Made by a program: the position numbers and the translations under genes. A model generated the notes under the pieces. The model did no database searches, was not told where the DNA came from, and saw only the letters and a program-made list of their open reading frames with translations. Shown in pieces: positions 8,652-18,900 of a stretch of 48,037 nucleotides of DNA. This stretch comes from Candidatus Gastranaerophilales bacterium (lineage in GTDB: Bacteria > Cyanobacteriota > Vampirovibrionia > Gastranaerophilales > Gastranaerophilaceae), in the NCBI GenBank assembly GCA_947624325.1, contig CANQJT010000010.1:1-48037 (forward strand), in the 5' to 3' direction. Numbering within the stretch: the first letter of the stretch is position 1; each line of letters begins with the position of its first letter.

Positions 8652-11276
8652 ATGGCAAATTTAATAGATGCATATCGTTCACATCAAAATGTAAATAATC
8701 CGTCACCGGTTTATAAACATGCCTATACAGTTAATACCCAAGGAAAGGTTAAGCCTTTGGAAGATAAAGGCAGATTACTTCCTTCAAGAATTTTTGGTTC
8801 TCCCGTAGAATATGTTAAAGATTTGAAAAAAGATATAGTTAATATAGGTCGTGCCGCAAACGGAAAAGCTAATGACCATGAACTCGGAAGAATAAATGAT
8901 GTTGCAATGAAACTCGGTTCACTTGCACTTGCAACATATTTATTTATAAAAAATCCTCTTAAATTAAGTAAAACAATGGAATTTGTAGGTTTCGGAACAT
9001 TCTTCGGAGCAATGGCATTATGGCCTAAACTTGCTATTCAGGCTCCTATTAAGGCAAGAACAGGTGTTGATGTTCATCAAAAATATATTGATTCTCAAGA
9101 CCGTAAGAAAATGTTGTTCCAAGACCCTCAATATGATTTAACTGATTTATATTCAAGAGAAGATTTAGACAAAATGGGTAAAAAACTCAAAGTAGCTAAA
9201 AATCTTCCGGATCGTGACAGATTTATAAAACAAAGAGCAAAGAAAACAGCTGTTCAAGCTAATACTTTGTGGATGCTGACAGCAGGATTTGCAAGTCCGG
9301 TTATGAGTGCATTGGCTTGTAATGCTCTTGAAACACCGATTGATGAAGCATTTGAAAGATCTGCACTTAAGAAAACAGAACAGGCTCTTAAATCAGGTAA
9401 AGTATCAGGATTTATAAAGAATTTGAGTTCTTCAAATACCGATGTTTTACAAAAATTCCTTGAACAAAATGCAGGTAAAGAAGTAACGGAAGAAATGATT
9501 GACAAAATTGTTTATGAATTACTTCCTGATGTTAATTCTGCCGATTTGACAATGTCAATTAAAAAATCAATCCAAGATTTAGTCAGAAGGTCAAATAATA
9601 ATTCATCTGCAATGAGTTTTGAATTTGTATCAAATGCATTAAAGGATATTCTTCCCGAAAACTTTATGGCTTCATTACAATTAAAAGAAAAAGAAGCGCT
9701 TAATGATGCAATAACTAAAGGTTCTGTTTCGGATATAGCAAATATAATAGGTAACCTCCTTGAAAAATCGGGACAATTACCGGTAAGACAAAAAGCTAAA
9801 AAACTTCAGCAGATAACAGGAAAATTAGCATCGGAAACTCAGGCTGCTTCTCCAGTAACTTTGGATAAAATTTCAAGTCAAATAACTAAATTGGGTGATT
9901 CATTAAAAGAATTTGTTTCGGGTAGAAAATTAGTTGACGACTTTATTAACGCAAGAGTAGGCGATAAATCCGGAACATATATAGCAAATCATTGGAACAG
10001 AGTTTGCAAAAAACTATTTAAGAAATTAAAATTCAGCCAAAAAGATTTATTAGAACTGCAAAAAGGCAATATGGACATTTTTATTGAAAAACTTACTGCT
10101 CTTTCAAAAGCAGAAGGTAAAGATGGTGTAGAGTCTTTATTAAATGAACTGTTGACCTTAATGAATGACTACGAAGAAAAAGCAGGAAATAAATTAGTTG
10201 AGGGTGTAGAAAATAATTTCAGAAGAATTTGTGAGAATACAGCCGCAAGTTTAAGTGAGGGTAATTATAAATCTTTATCCGACAAAATATTCAAAAAATA
10301 CACTGAAGCAAGTATTGAAGAAGTTGCATCGAATGTTGAAGAAATCTGCACAAAAATCGGTATGCATAAAGATGAAATAGATGCATTATCAAAGTCATTT
10401 AAAAGTAAATTGAAGGCTGAAGATATAAAAGGTGCAATAGAACTTCTTAAAAACAATTCCACTTTAATGGATGAAAAATTTAAAGACCAAATTGATTACA
10501 ATAAAATTCAAGAATTATACAATAAATTAATGGCTGTTAAAAGAGATACTGTTGAAAACACCGTAAATCAAATGGCTGCAGAAAGAGCATTAGGTGCTAA
10601 GTCTTCATTATACAGATTAATTCAATCAATAGATATATTAAATCCAAATAATAAATCTTTACTGGAAGACAGAATAAAAACATCATATAAAAAGATAAAA
10701 AATACTGATGCTGATGATAAAGTTGTAGCAAGCTTATATGAAACAATTAAAAAAGTTCTTTTAGAAGCAACACCAACTGACTATGTTGAAAAATTCATGA
10801 CCTCTAAAATAAATATGGATGCGGACGAATATCGTATTATATCCGATGTTTTATTTGATAAAGCTGATGATGTAATTCTCTTAACCAAACCCAGCGGTGG
10901 AAAAGAAGCACTTAAAAGCTTTAATGCATATATAAAAGATTTCAGATTAAAAGTTTGGAACTGGGTAAATGACATGACTCCCGATTTAAAAGATAGGGTA
11001 TCAAAAGAATTAACTAAAGATATGAAAGATGTTGCAACTAAAGATGTACCAAAAACATATGGTGCAAATGCTGTTGAAAGAAGTAATTTTATCGGTAAAT
11101 CGGTAAAAGATTACATGCAGGAAAGTGCATCAAAAATTTATAATTCAAAAAAATGGCTTAAAATATTCGGTACTTCGATGGCAGTACTTGTCGGAGTAAC
11201 ACTTGTAGCAGGTCTCTTCTTCGGAAGAAAAAGTAAGATAGAAAAAGAATTGGAAGAAAACAAACAAAATGGCTAA
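8652..11276 (+). CDS. Membrane protein of unknown function, long paralogue with ~600-residue helical insert
   Basis: The 874-residue protein has the same scaffold as the preceding gene product: two hydrophobic segments (about 85-100 and 108-126), PIKARTGVDV (132-141), a third segment (about 203-223) and a last one at the C-terminus (about 838-858, GTSMAVLVGVTLVAGLFFG), followed by a charged tail. Between segments three and four lies a region of about 600 residues rich in K, E, L, N and S and predicted mostly helical. This region is absent from the short paralogue. The N-terminus carries SRIFGSP (45-51). The ATG is one base after the upstream stop. The downstream gene overlaps its end by 8 bp, so the three are translated together. 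No enzymatic motif was seen; a structural or scaffold role would be a guess. Confidence 0.8.
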   Translation: MANLIDAYRSHQNVNNPSPVYKHAYTVNTQGKVKPLEDKGRLLPSRIFGSPVEYVKDLKKDIVNIGRAANGKANDHELGRINDVAMKLGSLALATYLFIKNPLKLSKTMEFVGFGTFFGAMALWPKLAIQAPIKARTGVDVHQKYIDSQDRKKMLFQDPQYDLTDLYSREDLDKMGKKLKVAKNLPDRDRFIKQRAKKTAVQANTLWMLTAGFASPVMSALACNALETPIDEAFERSALKKTEQALKSGKVSGFIKNLSSSNTDVLQKFLEQNAGKEVTEEMIDKIVYELLPDVNSADLTMSIKKSIQDLVRRSNNNSSAMSFEFVSNALKDILPENFMASLQLKEKEALNDAITKGSVSDIANIIGNLLEKSGQLPVRQKAKKLQQITGKLASETQAASPVTLDKISSQITKLGDSLKEFVSGRKLVDDFINARVGDKSGTYIANHWNRVCKKLFKKLKFSQKDLLELQKGNMDIFIEKLTALSKAEGKDGVESLLNELLTLMNDYEEKAGNKLVEGVENNFRRICENTAASLSEGNYKSLSDKIFKKYTEASIEEVASNVEEICTKIGMHKDEIDALSKSFKSKLKAEDIKGAIELLKNNSTLMDEKFKDQIDYNKIQELYNKLMAVKRDTVENTVNQMAAERALGAKSSLYRLIQSIDILNPNNKSLLEDRIKTSYKKIKNTDADDKVVASLYETIKKVLLEATPTDYVEKFMTSKINMDADEYRIISDVLFDKADDVILLTKPSGGKEALKSFNAYIKDFRLKVWNWVNDMTPDLKDRVSKELTKDMKDVATKDVPKTYGANAVERSNFIGKSVKDYMQESASKIYNSKKWLKIFGTSMAVLVGVTLVAGLFFGRKSKIEKELEENKQNG

Positions 11277-13008
11277 CTATTTAGATTTATATTTGAATAA
11301 AGTTTCACAGCCTCTGCCCTATCAGGCACAGCAGGTAAATTGTGTTGCTTCTGCCGTTAATGTTGCAAGAGAAACAGAACCGAAAGGAACAAATGTTCTT
11401 GAAAAATTCCTTCAAAGCCAAGGAATCAATGCTGCTGCAGGAATTAATCAAATAAACAGTCAGAATGTACAAACCTATAAAAATAATTTAAGAACAAAAT
11501 TTAAAAATAATGATGCCGTAATTATGGGTATAATAATGAGAAGTTTTGGTGCTCAGGATAAAACAGGCAACCAGCTTTTAAGAGCAGGTGATATAAGAGG
11601 CAACTTTAATAATGCCGTAGCAAGATTGGATGAATTGAAAAATTTAGGTATTAATACATTACATGTACTTCCCGTAAATCCTCCTGGTAAAATAAATGCA
11701 ATGGGAACTGCAGGTTCTGTTTATGCTCCAAGAGACTTTTTACAAATTGACCCTGCTTTGGATGATAAAAGTGACCCGAGAACAGTAAAAGAAGAATTTA
11801 AAAATTTCATAAATGAATGTCATAAAAGAGGTATTAGTGTAATGCTTGATTTACCAAGCTGTGCTTCATATGATTTATTTAAGGCAAGACCTGAATTAAT
11901 GGCATTTGAAAAAGACGGAACACCTAAAACTCCCGGCGGATGGGCTGATATCAGAATGTTTAATCCTTGGAAGGATGAAACAAAAAGAGAATTAAATCAT
12001 GATTTATTTAAAATGCATAAAGATTTTGTTGATATGTGCATTGAATTAGGTGTAGACGGAATTAGAAGCGATGTTGCAAGAACTAAACCCACGGAATTCT
12101 GGGATAACTTAATTTCATATTCAAGAAGTATAGACCCTGAATTTGCTTGGCTTGCAGAAAGTTATACTTATGAAGATGCTTCACCTCAATTAAACATGGA
12201 TTATGACAGACCTGAAGACTCGCTAAGAGCAGGATTTGACAGCTATTACGGTCAGTACCATATATTCAATGAATGGACCAGTGCTCAGCAATTGTATGAT
12301 TATGTAATCGAAAACTTAGATATGTCACAAAATTTAAATGCCGGAAAATCTTTAATCGGTTCATTCGGTACTCATGATGATGTTTCAATAATGAATCATG
12401 GCGGTGTAACATATACTAACCTTGTTTCAGGACTTCAAGCCACATTACCGATGTTAAATCCTTATTACTTTGACGGATATCAAACAGGTGATGATTATTT
12501 ATATGACTTTGCAAATCAAGTAGATAACGAAACAGATACAGATTCAAATATTTGTAAAGTTCACAAAGGCAAGCCCGATATATTTAATTTCTCAAGACCT
12601 TTAATAGGTAAACATCCCGAATGCGGTGATTTCATGAAAAATACTTTGGACGTCAGAAATAATCCAAAATACCATGAAATATTGACAAAAGGTTCTTTCA
12701 TTCCTTTAACCGTTGATAAAAACGGTAATGATCAAATTATTGCATTCGCAAGACATTTAAAAGGTAAAACTTTATTGGTTGTAGCTAACAGAGATGTTAA
12801 CGTAAGACAATCAGGCATTATTAATATCCCCGGTTTGAGCGGCAATCAAAAATTACATAATTTATTTAAAACCTATGGTGATAAGAGTGAATTCCAAGTT
12901 TCTGACGGTCAAATAACTACAGATTTAGGCCCGGGCAGAATTCATTTATTTGAAATAGATACACCTAAAATTGAACAATCAGGTTTAAAAGTAGCTAAAC
13001 AAAAATAA
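11269..13008 (+). CDS. GH13 (alpha-amylase superfamily) enzyme, GlgE-like
   Basis: A 579-residue glycoside hydrolase or transglycosylase with a (beta/alpha)8 barrel. Region II is GVDGIRSDVARTKPTEFWD (nucleophile D268, with R266), region III is AWLAESYT (acid/base E297), and region IV is FGTHDD (D370). Region I reads MLDLPSCASYD (D194) and lacks the usual N-H pair. That pattern, the TKP after the nucleophile, and the 'PELMAFEKDGTPK' stretch resemble GlgE, the maltosyltransferase using maltose-1-phosphate, but the GlgE N-terminal domains are missing. A C-terminal beta domain (about 470-570) is present. There is no signal peptide, so it should be cytoplasmic. It overlaps the preceding membrane-protein gene by 8 bp. 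The alternative is an unusual intracellular amylase or maltodextrin enzyme. Confidence 0.85.
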   Translation: MANYLDLYLNKVSQPLPYQAQQVNCVASAVNVARETEPKGTNVLEKFLQSQGINAAAGINQINSQNVQTYKNNLRTKFKNNDAVIMGIIMRSFGAQDKTGNQLLRAGDIRGNFNNAVARLDELKNLGINTLHVLPVNPPGKINAMGTAGSVYAPRDFLQIDPALDDKSDPRTVKEEFKNFINECHKRGISVMLDLPSCASYDLFKARPELMAFEKDGTPKTPGGWADIRMFNPWKDETKRELNHDLFKMHKDFVDMCIELGVDGIRSDVARTKPTEFWDNLISYSRSIDPEFAWLAESYTYEDASPQLNMDYDRPEDSLRAGFDSYYGQYHIFNEWTSAQQLYDYVIENLDMSQNLNAGKSLIGSFGTHDDVSIMNHGGVTYTNLVSGLQATLPMLNPYYFDGYQTGDDYLYDFANQVDNETDTDSNICKVHKGKPDIFNFSRPLIGKHPECGDFMKNTLDVRNNPKYHEILTKGSFIPLTVDKNGNDQIIAFARHLKGKTLLVVANRDVNVRQSGIINIPGLSGNQKLHNLFKTYGDKSEFQVSDGQITTDLGPGRIHLFEIDTPKIEQSGLKVAKQK

Positions 13009-13018
13009 CGGGTGTATT

Positions 13019-13309
13019 ATGCAAGTCGGCAATTTTAATACCAATTTTTATAATATTCCTTTTGGTTCTAATATTCTTGAACAAAAAAAGTATACCGTTT
13101 CAAATAAAACTAATAATGATGAACTCATTAAAAAAACTAAAAAAACTATATGGGAATGTGTTTTTGTTGCGTTAAACATTTCAATTATTTATTTTGCAAT
13201 GAAAAGAGCAACTAAATATAAGAAAATTGAAATGTTTAATTTAAGGCAGATAAGAAAAGCAAAATTACCTGTTCCTTCAAAAGATTTCAGTTTAAAACCG
13301 TTTATATAA
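13019..13309 (+). CDS. Small single-TM protein with N-terminal FG motif
   Basis: A 96-residue protein of no recognised family. It has an N/F-rich start containing FYNIPFGSN (residues 10-18), one hydrophobic helix (about 43-60, ECVFVALNISIIYFAM) and a basic tail. It begins 10 bp after the GH13 stop with GGGTG near the start, so it is probably the last gene of the 7571-13309 cluster. Its last 8 bp overlap the convergent deoC end. The FG motif resembles those in other unrelated proteins in this window. Confidence 0.65.
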   Translation: MQVGNFNTNFYNIPFGSNILEQKKYTVSNKTNNDELIKKTKKTIWECVFVALNISIIYFAMKRATKYKKIEMFNLRQIRKAKLPVPSKDFSLKPFI

Positions 13310-13964
13310 AATTAGCTTTTTCAATAAGTTTTACACCGGAGCTTGTTCCTAATCTTGAAGCACCTGCTTTTATAAGTTCTACTGCCTGCTCATAGGTTTT
13401 TATTCCGCCGGATGCTTTTATTTTAACATCAGAATCTTTTAAGATTTCGTACATAAGTTTTATATCTTCAACTTTAGCACCGACTCCGTTTTTAACGAAA
13501 CCTGTTGAGGTTTTTGCGAAATTAGCACCTGATAATTTAATTATTTTACAAGCTTTTTCTATTTCGTCTTTTGTAAGCAAATCAGTTTCTATAATTACTT
13601 TTAAAGGAGTATTTCCGCAAGCTTGTTTTACGGTTTGAATATCTTTTAAAGTATAACCGAAATCTTTATCTTTTATTGATTGGACTGAAATAACCATATC
13701 AATTTCATCAGCACCAAGTTCTATTGCCTTTTGTGCTTCAAAAGCTTTAACTTCACTCAGGCATGCTCCTAAGGGAAACCCAACAACGGTTACTATTTTA
13801 ATTCCGCTGTTTTCCAGATATTCTTTCGCTGCTTCAACATTGGAACTGTTTACACAGACTCCTAAAAAATGGTATTTTTTAGCTTCATCAAACAGTTTTA
13901 TTAATTCTTCTTTTGTTGCATCTTGTTTTAGCAGAGTATGTTCTATATATTGCGTTAAATCCAT
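13302..13964 (-). CDS. deoC: Deoxyribose-phosphate aldolase
   Basis: It cleaves 2-deoxyribose-5-phosphate to glyceraldehyde-3-phosphate and acetaldehyde in deoxynucleoside catabolism. At 220 residues it has the usual length of the short bacterial enzyme. The Schiff-base lysine is in ANFAKTSTGF (K151). The second catalytic lysine is in VKIKASGGIKT (K183), and the aspartate is in GADEIDMVIS (D89). It is the last gene of the pilT-recO-deoC run, starting two bases after the recO stop. The neighbourhood gives no nucleoside operon, so it appears to be carried in a housekeeping cluster. Confidence 0.95.
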   Translation of the reverse strand: MDLTQYIEHTLLKQDATKEELIKLFDEAKKYHFLGVCVNSSNVEAAKEYLENSGIKIVTVVGFPLGACLSEVKAFEAQKAIELGADEIDMVISVQSIKDKDFGYTLKDIQTVKQACGNTPLKVIIETDLLTKDEIEKACKIIKLSGANFAKTSTGFVKNGVGAKVEDIKLMYEILKDSDVKIKASGGIKTYEQAVELIKAGASRLGTSSGVKLIEKANFI

Positions 13965-13966
13965 AA

Positions 13967-14734
13967 TTACCTTATACTTTCAAGCATTTGTATTGTCTTA
14001 AACTTTTTTGGCGAATAGTACTGAATATAATCTTTTAAAAGATTAATACATATATTGCAGATTTTATCCGTCACCAGTTCTTCATATTTTGTATGATAAG
14101 TAAAATCTTCTTTTAATAATGTATTTAAAAATTCTTTTATTTTGTACGGAATTTTTATTTTTTTAACTATTTTTTCAGCGCAATTTTTACAAAAAATTCC
14201 GCCTTGTTCAACAGAAAAATAAATTTCTTCATTTTCATTTAAATTGCAATTACATTTAACACATTCGTTAAGTTCCAGAGAATAGCCCGTTATATCCATA
14301 ATTTTAAGCTGGAATTTTAATACGGAAAGCATTATCTGAGTTTTTGATTCAGATAAAGAAATTTGTTCTAAAAATGTATAAAATAAATTGTAAATTTCTT
14401 CGCTGTTAGGATCATTTTCTATTCCGAAATTAGCGACAATTTCAGCACAATACATTGAATAGAATAATTTATTCATATCATTTCTTAAGTTAAAGAAAGT
14501 GTTTAAAGCTTCTGCTTGGCAAATGGTATCAAGGTTTCTGCCTTTATTAAGCATTAATTTATTTGCAACAAGCATATCCATTCTTCCGCCGAGTTTACTT
14601 GTTGTTTTTTTTATTCCTTTTGCAATGCCTCTGATAAGCCCTTTATCTTTGGAATACATAACAATAATTTTATCGGCTTCACTAATATTATAGGATTTTA
14701 AATTAATAACATCTGTTACAAATTGTTCTTTCAT
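13967..14734 (-). CDS. recO: DNA repair protein RecO
   Basis: RecO works with RecF and RecR to load RecA on SSB-coated single-stranded DNA and anneals complementary strands. The N-terminal OB fold is seen in the first 80 residues (KSYNISEADKIIVMYSKDKG, then GIAKGIKK). A helical domain follows, containing a zinc-binding set (CVKCNC ... FCKNC). The start at 14734 (MKEQFVTD) is chosen over an in-frame ATG at 14770 because it lies one base past the pilT stop, has a GGA eight bases upstream, and removes an odd extension that overlaps pilT. The length is then 255 residues, typical for the family. Confidence 0.9.
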   Translation of the reverse strand: MKEQFVTDVINLKSYNISEADKIIVMYSKDKGLIRGIAKGIKKTTSKLGGRMDMLVANKLMLNKGRNLDTICQAEALNTFFNLRNDMNKLFYSMYCAEIVANFGIENDPNSEEIYNLFYTFLEQISLSESKTQIMLSVLKFQLKIMDITGYSLELNECVKCNCNLNENEEIYFSVEQGGIFCKNCAEKIVKKIKIPYKIKEFLNTLLKEDFTYHTKYEELVTDKICNICINLLKDYIQYYSPKKFKTIQMLESIR

Positions 14735-14735
14735 A

Positions 14736-15830
14736 TTAATATTCCATTTGTCCGCTTCCTGTATATACACCTCTCATAAGATGTAAAAGTTCATTCGGAT
14801 TATCTGAATTATCGAGGGCAACTTCTTTTGAAATTATTCCGTTTTTATAGAAATTATATAAAGACATGTTAAAGGTAATCATTTCATTATAAGAACCGTT
14901 TTGAACAAGTTTATATATTTCTTCAAGTTTGTCTTTAACTATGAAATCTTTAATTGTCGGAGTTGAAATTAATAATTCAACAGCTGGGATTCTTCCTTTT
15001 CCTTCAGCTTTAGGCAAAAGTTTTTGTGAAACGGAGCCTCTGAATACTTCAGCGAATTGGTTTCTTACTGCTTCTCTTTCGGATGGAGGGAAGAAACTTA
15101 ATATACGGTTTATAGTTTGAATAGCATTATATGTATGCAGTGTTGCGAAAACCAAATGTCCTGTTTCTGCTGCGTGCAGGGCGCTTTGAACGGTTTCCAT
15201 ATCTCTTATTTCACCTATTAATATAACATCAGGGTCTTGTCTTAGAGCAAATTTAAGTCCATCCAGATAGCTTAAAGTATCAACACCTATTTGTCTTTGT
15301 GTAAATATTGATTTTTTACTTTTATAAACATATTCAATCGGGTCTTCAATTGTTACTATGTGCTTTTTTTGAGTTTGATTTATGTCTTCCAGAATAGAAG
15401 CAATTGTAGTAGATTTTCCTGAACCTGCTACTCCTGTTATAATTACAATTCCGTTATCAAATTTAGATAATTTTACTATACTCGGAGGCAAATTAAGTTC
15501 TTCCGTAGTCGGTATATCGTATGATACAAGTCTTACAGTCATAGCATGGTAACCGAAAGACATTGCAAGGTTTACTCTGAAACGAGAAACTCCTTCAATT
15601 TCATACGGGAAATCGCTGTCAAACGAGTTAAATATTTTATCACGCATAGATAAAGGAGCCATATGATCTATTGCTTTAATCATGTCATCTTCCGTAACGG
15701 GAGGTAATTTTGTTTTCATAATTTTCCCGTCAATACGAAAAGAGGGGACTTCTCCTACAATATAATGCAGGTCTGATGCATTAATTTCGGCTGCTTTTTT
15801 AAGCAGTGAATCTATTGAATATTCTTCCAT
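14736..15830 (-). CDS. pilT: Type IV pilus retraction ATPase PilT
   Basis: This hexameric motor depolymerises type IV pili (twitching, DNA uptake). At 364 residues it shows the full PilT motif set: Walker A GVAGSGKSTT (K139), Asp box TIEDPIEYVY, Walker B DPDVILIGEIRDMET and His box ATLHTYNA. A C-terminal helical part contains FRGSVSQKLLP. A GGAG ribosome site lies about eight bases before the ATG. It leads a minus-strand operon with recO and deoC and is divergent from smc. The intact motifs contrast with the degenerate PilB-like protein at 42775-44163. A pilin-like gene lies at 33910. Confidence 0.95.
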   Translation of the reverse strand: MEEYSIDSLLKKAAEINASDLHYIVGEVPSFRIDGKIMKTKLPPVTEDDMIKAIDHMAPLSMRDKIFNSFDSDFPYEIEGVSRFRVNLAMSFGYHAMTVRLVSYDIPTTEELNLPPSIVKLSKFDNGIVIITGVAGSGKSTTIASILEDINQTQKKHIVTIEDPIEYVYKSKKSIFTQRQIGVDTLSYLDGLKFALRQDPDVILIGEIRDMETVQSALHAAETGHLVFATLHTYNAIQTINRILSFFPPSEREAVRNQFAEVFRGSVSQKLLPKAEGKGRIPAVELLISTPTIKDFIVKDKLEEIYKLVQNGSYNEMITFNMSLYNFYKNGIISKEVALDNSDNPNELLHLMRGVYTGSGQMEY

Positions 15831-15909
15831 TAATCTGCTCCATATTTTTCAATAACAGTATAACCCTTTTTTTATTTATTAGAAATAAATTTACAATTAT
15901 GTAAAGTTT

Positions 15910-15938
15910 TTGACTAGTAAGTTTATTTGTTGTGTAAT
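15910..15938 (+). promoter_or_regulatory. Sigma70-type promoter for smc-scpA-scpB
   Basis: TTGACT (15910-15915) is followed after exactly 17 bp by TGTAAT (15933-15938), placing the transcription start near 15945. A perfect 12-bp palindrome ATGTCTAGACAT (15944-15955) sits right on that start and is a candidate operator. The smc ATG follows at 15973; no strong Shine-Dalgarno is seen. Confidence 0.65.
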
Positions 15939-15972
15939 ATTATATGTCTAGACATGGGTATCATCAAATATA

Positions 15973-18900
15973 ATGTACATTAAAGAACTTGAAGTCGACA
16001 ATTTTAAATCATTTGCTAATGATATGACTATACCGTTCTTAAAAGGATTTACTACTATAGCAGGTCCTAACGGATCGGGTAAAAGTAATATTATTGATTC
16101 CATATTGTTTGCATTGGGTTTTGCGAGTGCAAGAAATCTTCGTATGGAGCAGGTTTCAGAATTTATTTCAACTCATACCAAAAAAAATGAAGCTTTTGTA
16201 AAAGTTGTTTTTGCTCCTGAAAATAATGAAGAAGAGCAAATTTCCGTTGCAAGAAGATTAAGAAAATCCACACAAGGTTATACAAGTACTTATTATTTGA
16301 ATGATAAAACAGCAACTTTAACAGAAATCCATACTAAGCTTGAAAAATACCGTGTAACACCGAATAGTTATAACGTTATGATGCAAAATGATGTTATGAG
16401 TATTACAAATTGTTCTCCGAAAGACAGAAGGGGAATAATTGATGAAATAGCAGGTGTTGCTGATTTTAACAGAAGGATAGAAAAAGCGCAGGAAGAGCTG
16501 TTAACCGTTGAAAAAAGAGTGGATGATGCTAATTTAATTCTAAGCCAGATTGATGAAACTATTGAAAGACTTGCATCAGAAAAGGAAACTGCTCTTAAAT
16601 ATCAAAAACTTAAAACGGAAAAAATTCAGCTTGAAAGCCAAATTACAACGGTTAAATATTTTGATATCAAAAGAAATCTTGAAATTGCCCACCAAAATAT
16701 TTTAGATGCCAATAAAAAGAAAAAAGAGGAAGAAGAAAACCTTAAGAAATTAGAAAATTCTCTTTCGGATATTAAAAAAAGATATGGTGAAATATCCGAG
16801 CTTGTTAAAAATAACGGGGAAGCAGAGCAAATCGAGACAAAAAAACAGCTTGAGGAATTAAAAGGGCAGATTTCCCGTAAGGAAATGGCAATAAATTCCG
16901 TTGAAAAAACGGTTCATGATAATTTAAAAACAATAGAAAATGCTAAAAACGGGATTGAAAACAATAAATTAAAAATTGAAGAAATTAATCTAAAAATAGA
17001 AAATAAAAAAACTGAAATAACTTCTATTGAAGAAAATATTAAAATTCAAGAAAAAGAACTTCAAAGAATTCTTCAAGAAGTTTCGGGATTAAGCGAAAAT
17101 GCCGATAAACAGATTGAGCAGAGAAATAATCTTAAAAAAGAACTTGAAAAATTAAAAGAAGAAGAGTGGAATATAAGAAATGAGAGCCTGCCGTTAGAAA
17201 CAGAACTTGCTTCTTATAAAAAAGATATTGAAAATGCTAAAAAGTCATTGGCGGAACTTACATCTTTTAAAGCGAATTATAAAGATAATAAAGATAAATT
17301 ATCGCTTCAGGTGGAAGAGCTTACAAAAGAGCTGGAGTCGTGCAAAATAGCCCAAGAAAATATTGTTTATAATTTGGATAAAAATAAAAATGAATTATCT
17401 GATATGATGCATGATGTTCAAATGGCTCAAAGAAAATTAATAACTCTTGAGGCACAAAAGTCAGCAAATGAAGATGTGACATTAGGCAGAGCTACAGATA
17501 CCATTTTAAAAGCTAAAATCAGGGGAGTTCATGCACCGTTGCTGCAGTTAGGAACTGCTGATAAAGAATATTCAACTGCTTTAGAAGTTGCTATGGGCAG
17601 CAGAATGAAAAATATTATTGTTGATGACGAAGAAGTTGCAAGGCATTGTATTGAATTTTTAAAATCTGCAAGAGCAGGCAGTGCTACATTTCTTCCTTTA
17701 AACAGAATGAAAAAATCACCTAACAGTTTAAAAATGCCTAAAGAAAAAGGTGTTATAGATTATGCAATTAATCTTGTTGATTTTGATGATAAATATTTAG
17801 ATGCATTTTATTATGCACTCGGGGAAACTCTTATTGTTGAAGATTATGACAGTGCTAAAAGATTAATCGGTAAATACCGTTTAGTTACATTGGATGGCAG
17901 TTTATTTGAAAAATCAGGTGCTATAACAGGCGGTGACAGACAATCTTCAGGATTAAGATTTGCTCAAAATCAGGATGAAGAACTTGATAAATACAGAGAA
18001 AGATTTGCTCAGCTTCAAAAACAATATTCCGCACTTCAAAAATCAAGAGAAGATTTAGAGTCGCAAAGAGAAAAAATAAGATTGAATTATTCTAACACAA
18101 TGACCGCTTTAAACAGTGCAAAAATTGAGTTAAATAATTTAAACAATAACTCTCAAAATAATGAAAAGAAAATTGAAGAATATAATAAAACAATAAAAGA
18201 TAACGAACCAAAAGTCCAAAATATTGAAAAGAAACTTGAAAAATATGAAGAAAAACTTATTTCTTTAAATGATAAAATGGCAGTTCTTCAAGATAAAATT
18301 TCTGAAATTGAAAGCAAAATGTCAGAGGGTGAACTTAAAAAGTTAAAGGAAATGACTTCTGCCATTGAAAATCAAATTAAGGAAAATCAAAATAAAATAT
18401 TAAGATGCAATAATGAAATCAATGACTATAAAAGGGATATTGATTTTAATCAGGTATTTATCGGAACAAAGGAAGAACAAATACAAAAACTTTTAAAAGA
18501 TAATGAGACAGCTCAGCAGGATAAAGAAAAATTTGCGCTTGAAATAAAAGAAATTGAAGTAAAAGCAGATGAACTGGAAGAAAAAATAAAATCATTAGGT
18601 GAAAAGCTTGTTGAACTTCAAAAACAAAGAGATTTAATTCAGGAGGAAATGTTATCTTGCGAAACGCAAAAGAATAAGATTAATAACGAAATTGAAAAAT
18701 TATCGGAACAGGTTGAATCTTTTAAAGCAAGAAGGCAGGATTTAGAGCCTCAGCTTGAAGAAATAAGAAATGAACTAAAAGAAAATGAAATTGATATAAA
18801 CGGTTTAACTCCTACCGAAATATCAACGGAAGAAATAACAGGTAAAATTCAACGGCTGCAAAAAAGGATGGAAGAAATGGAGCCTGTTAATATGCTTGCA

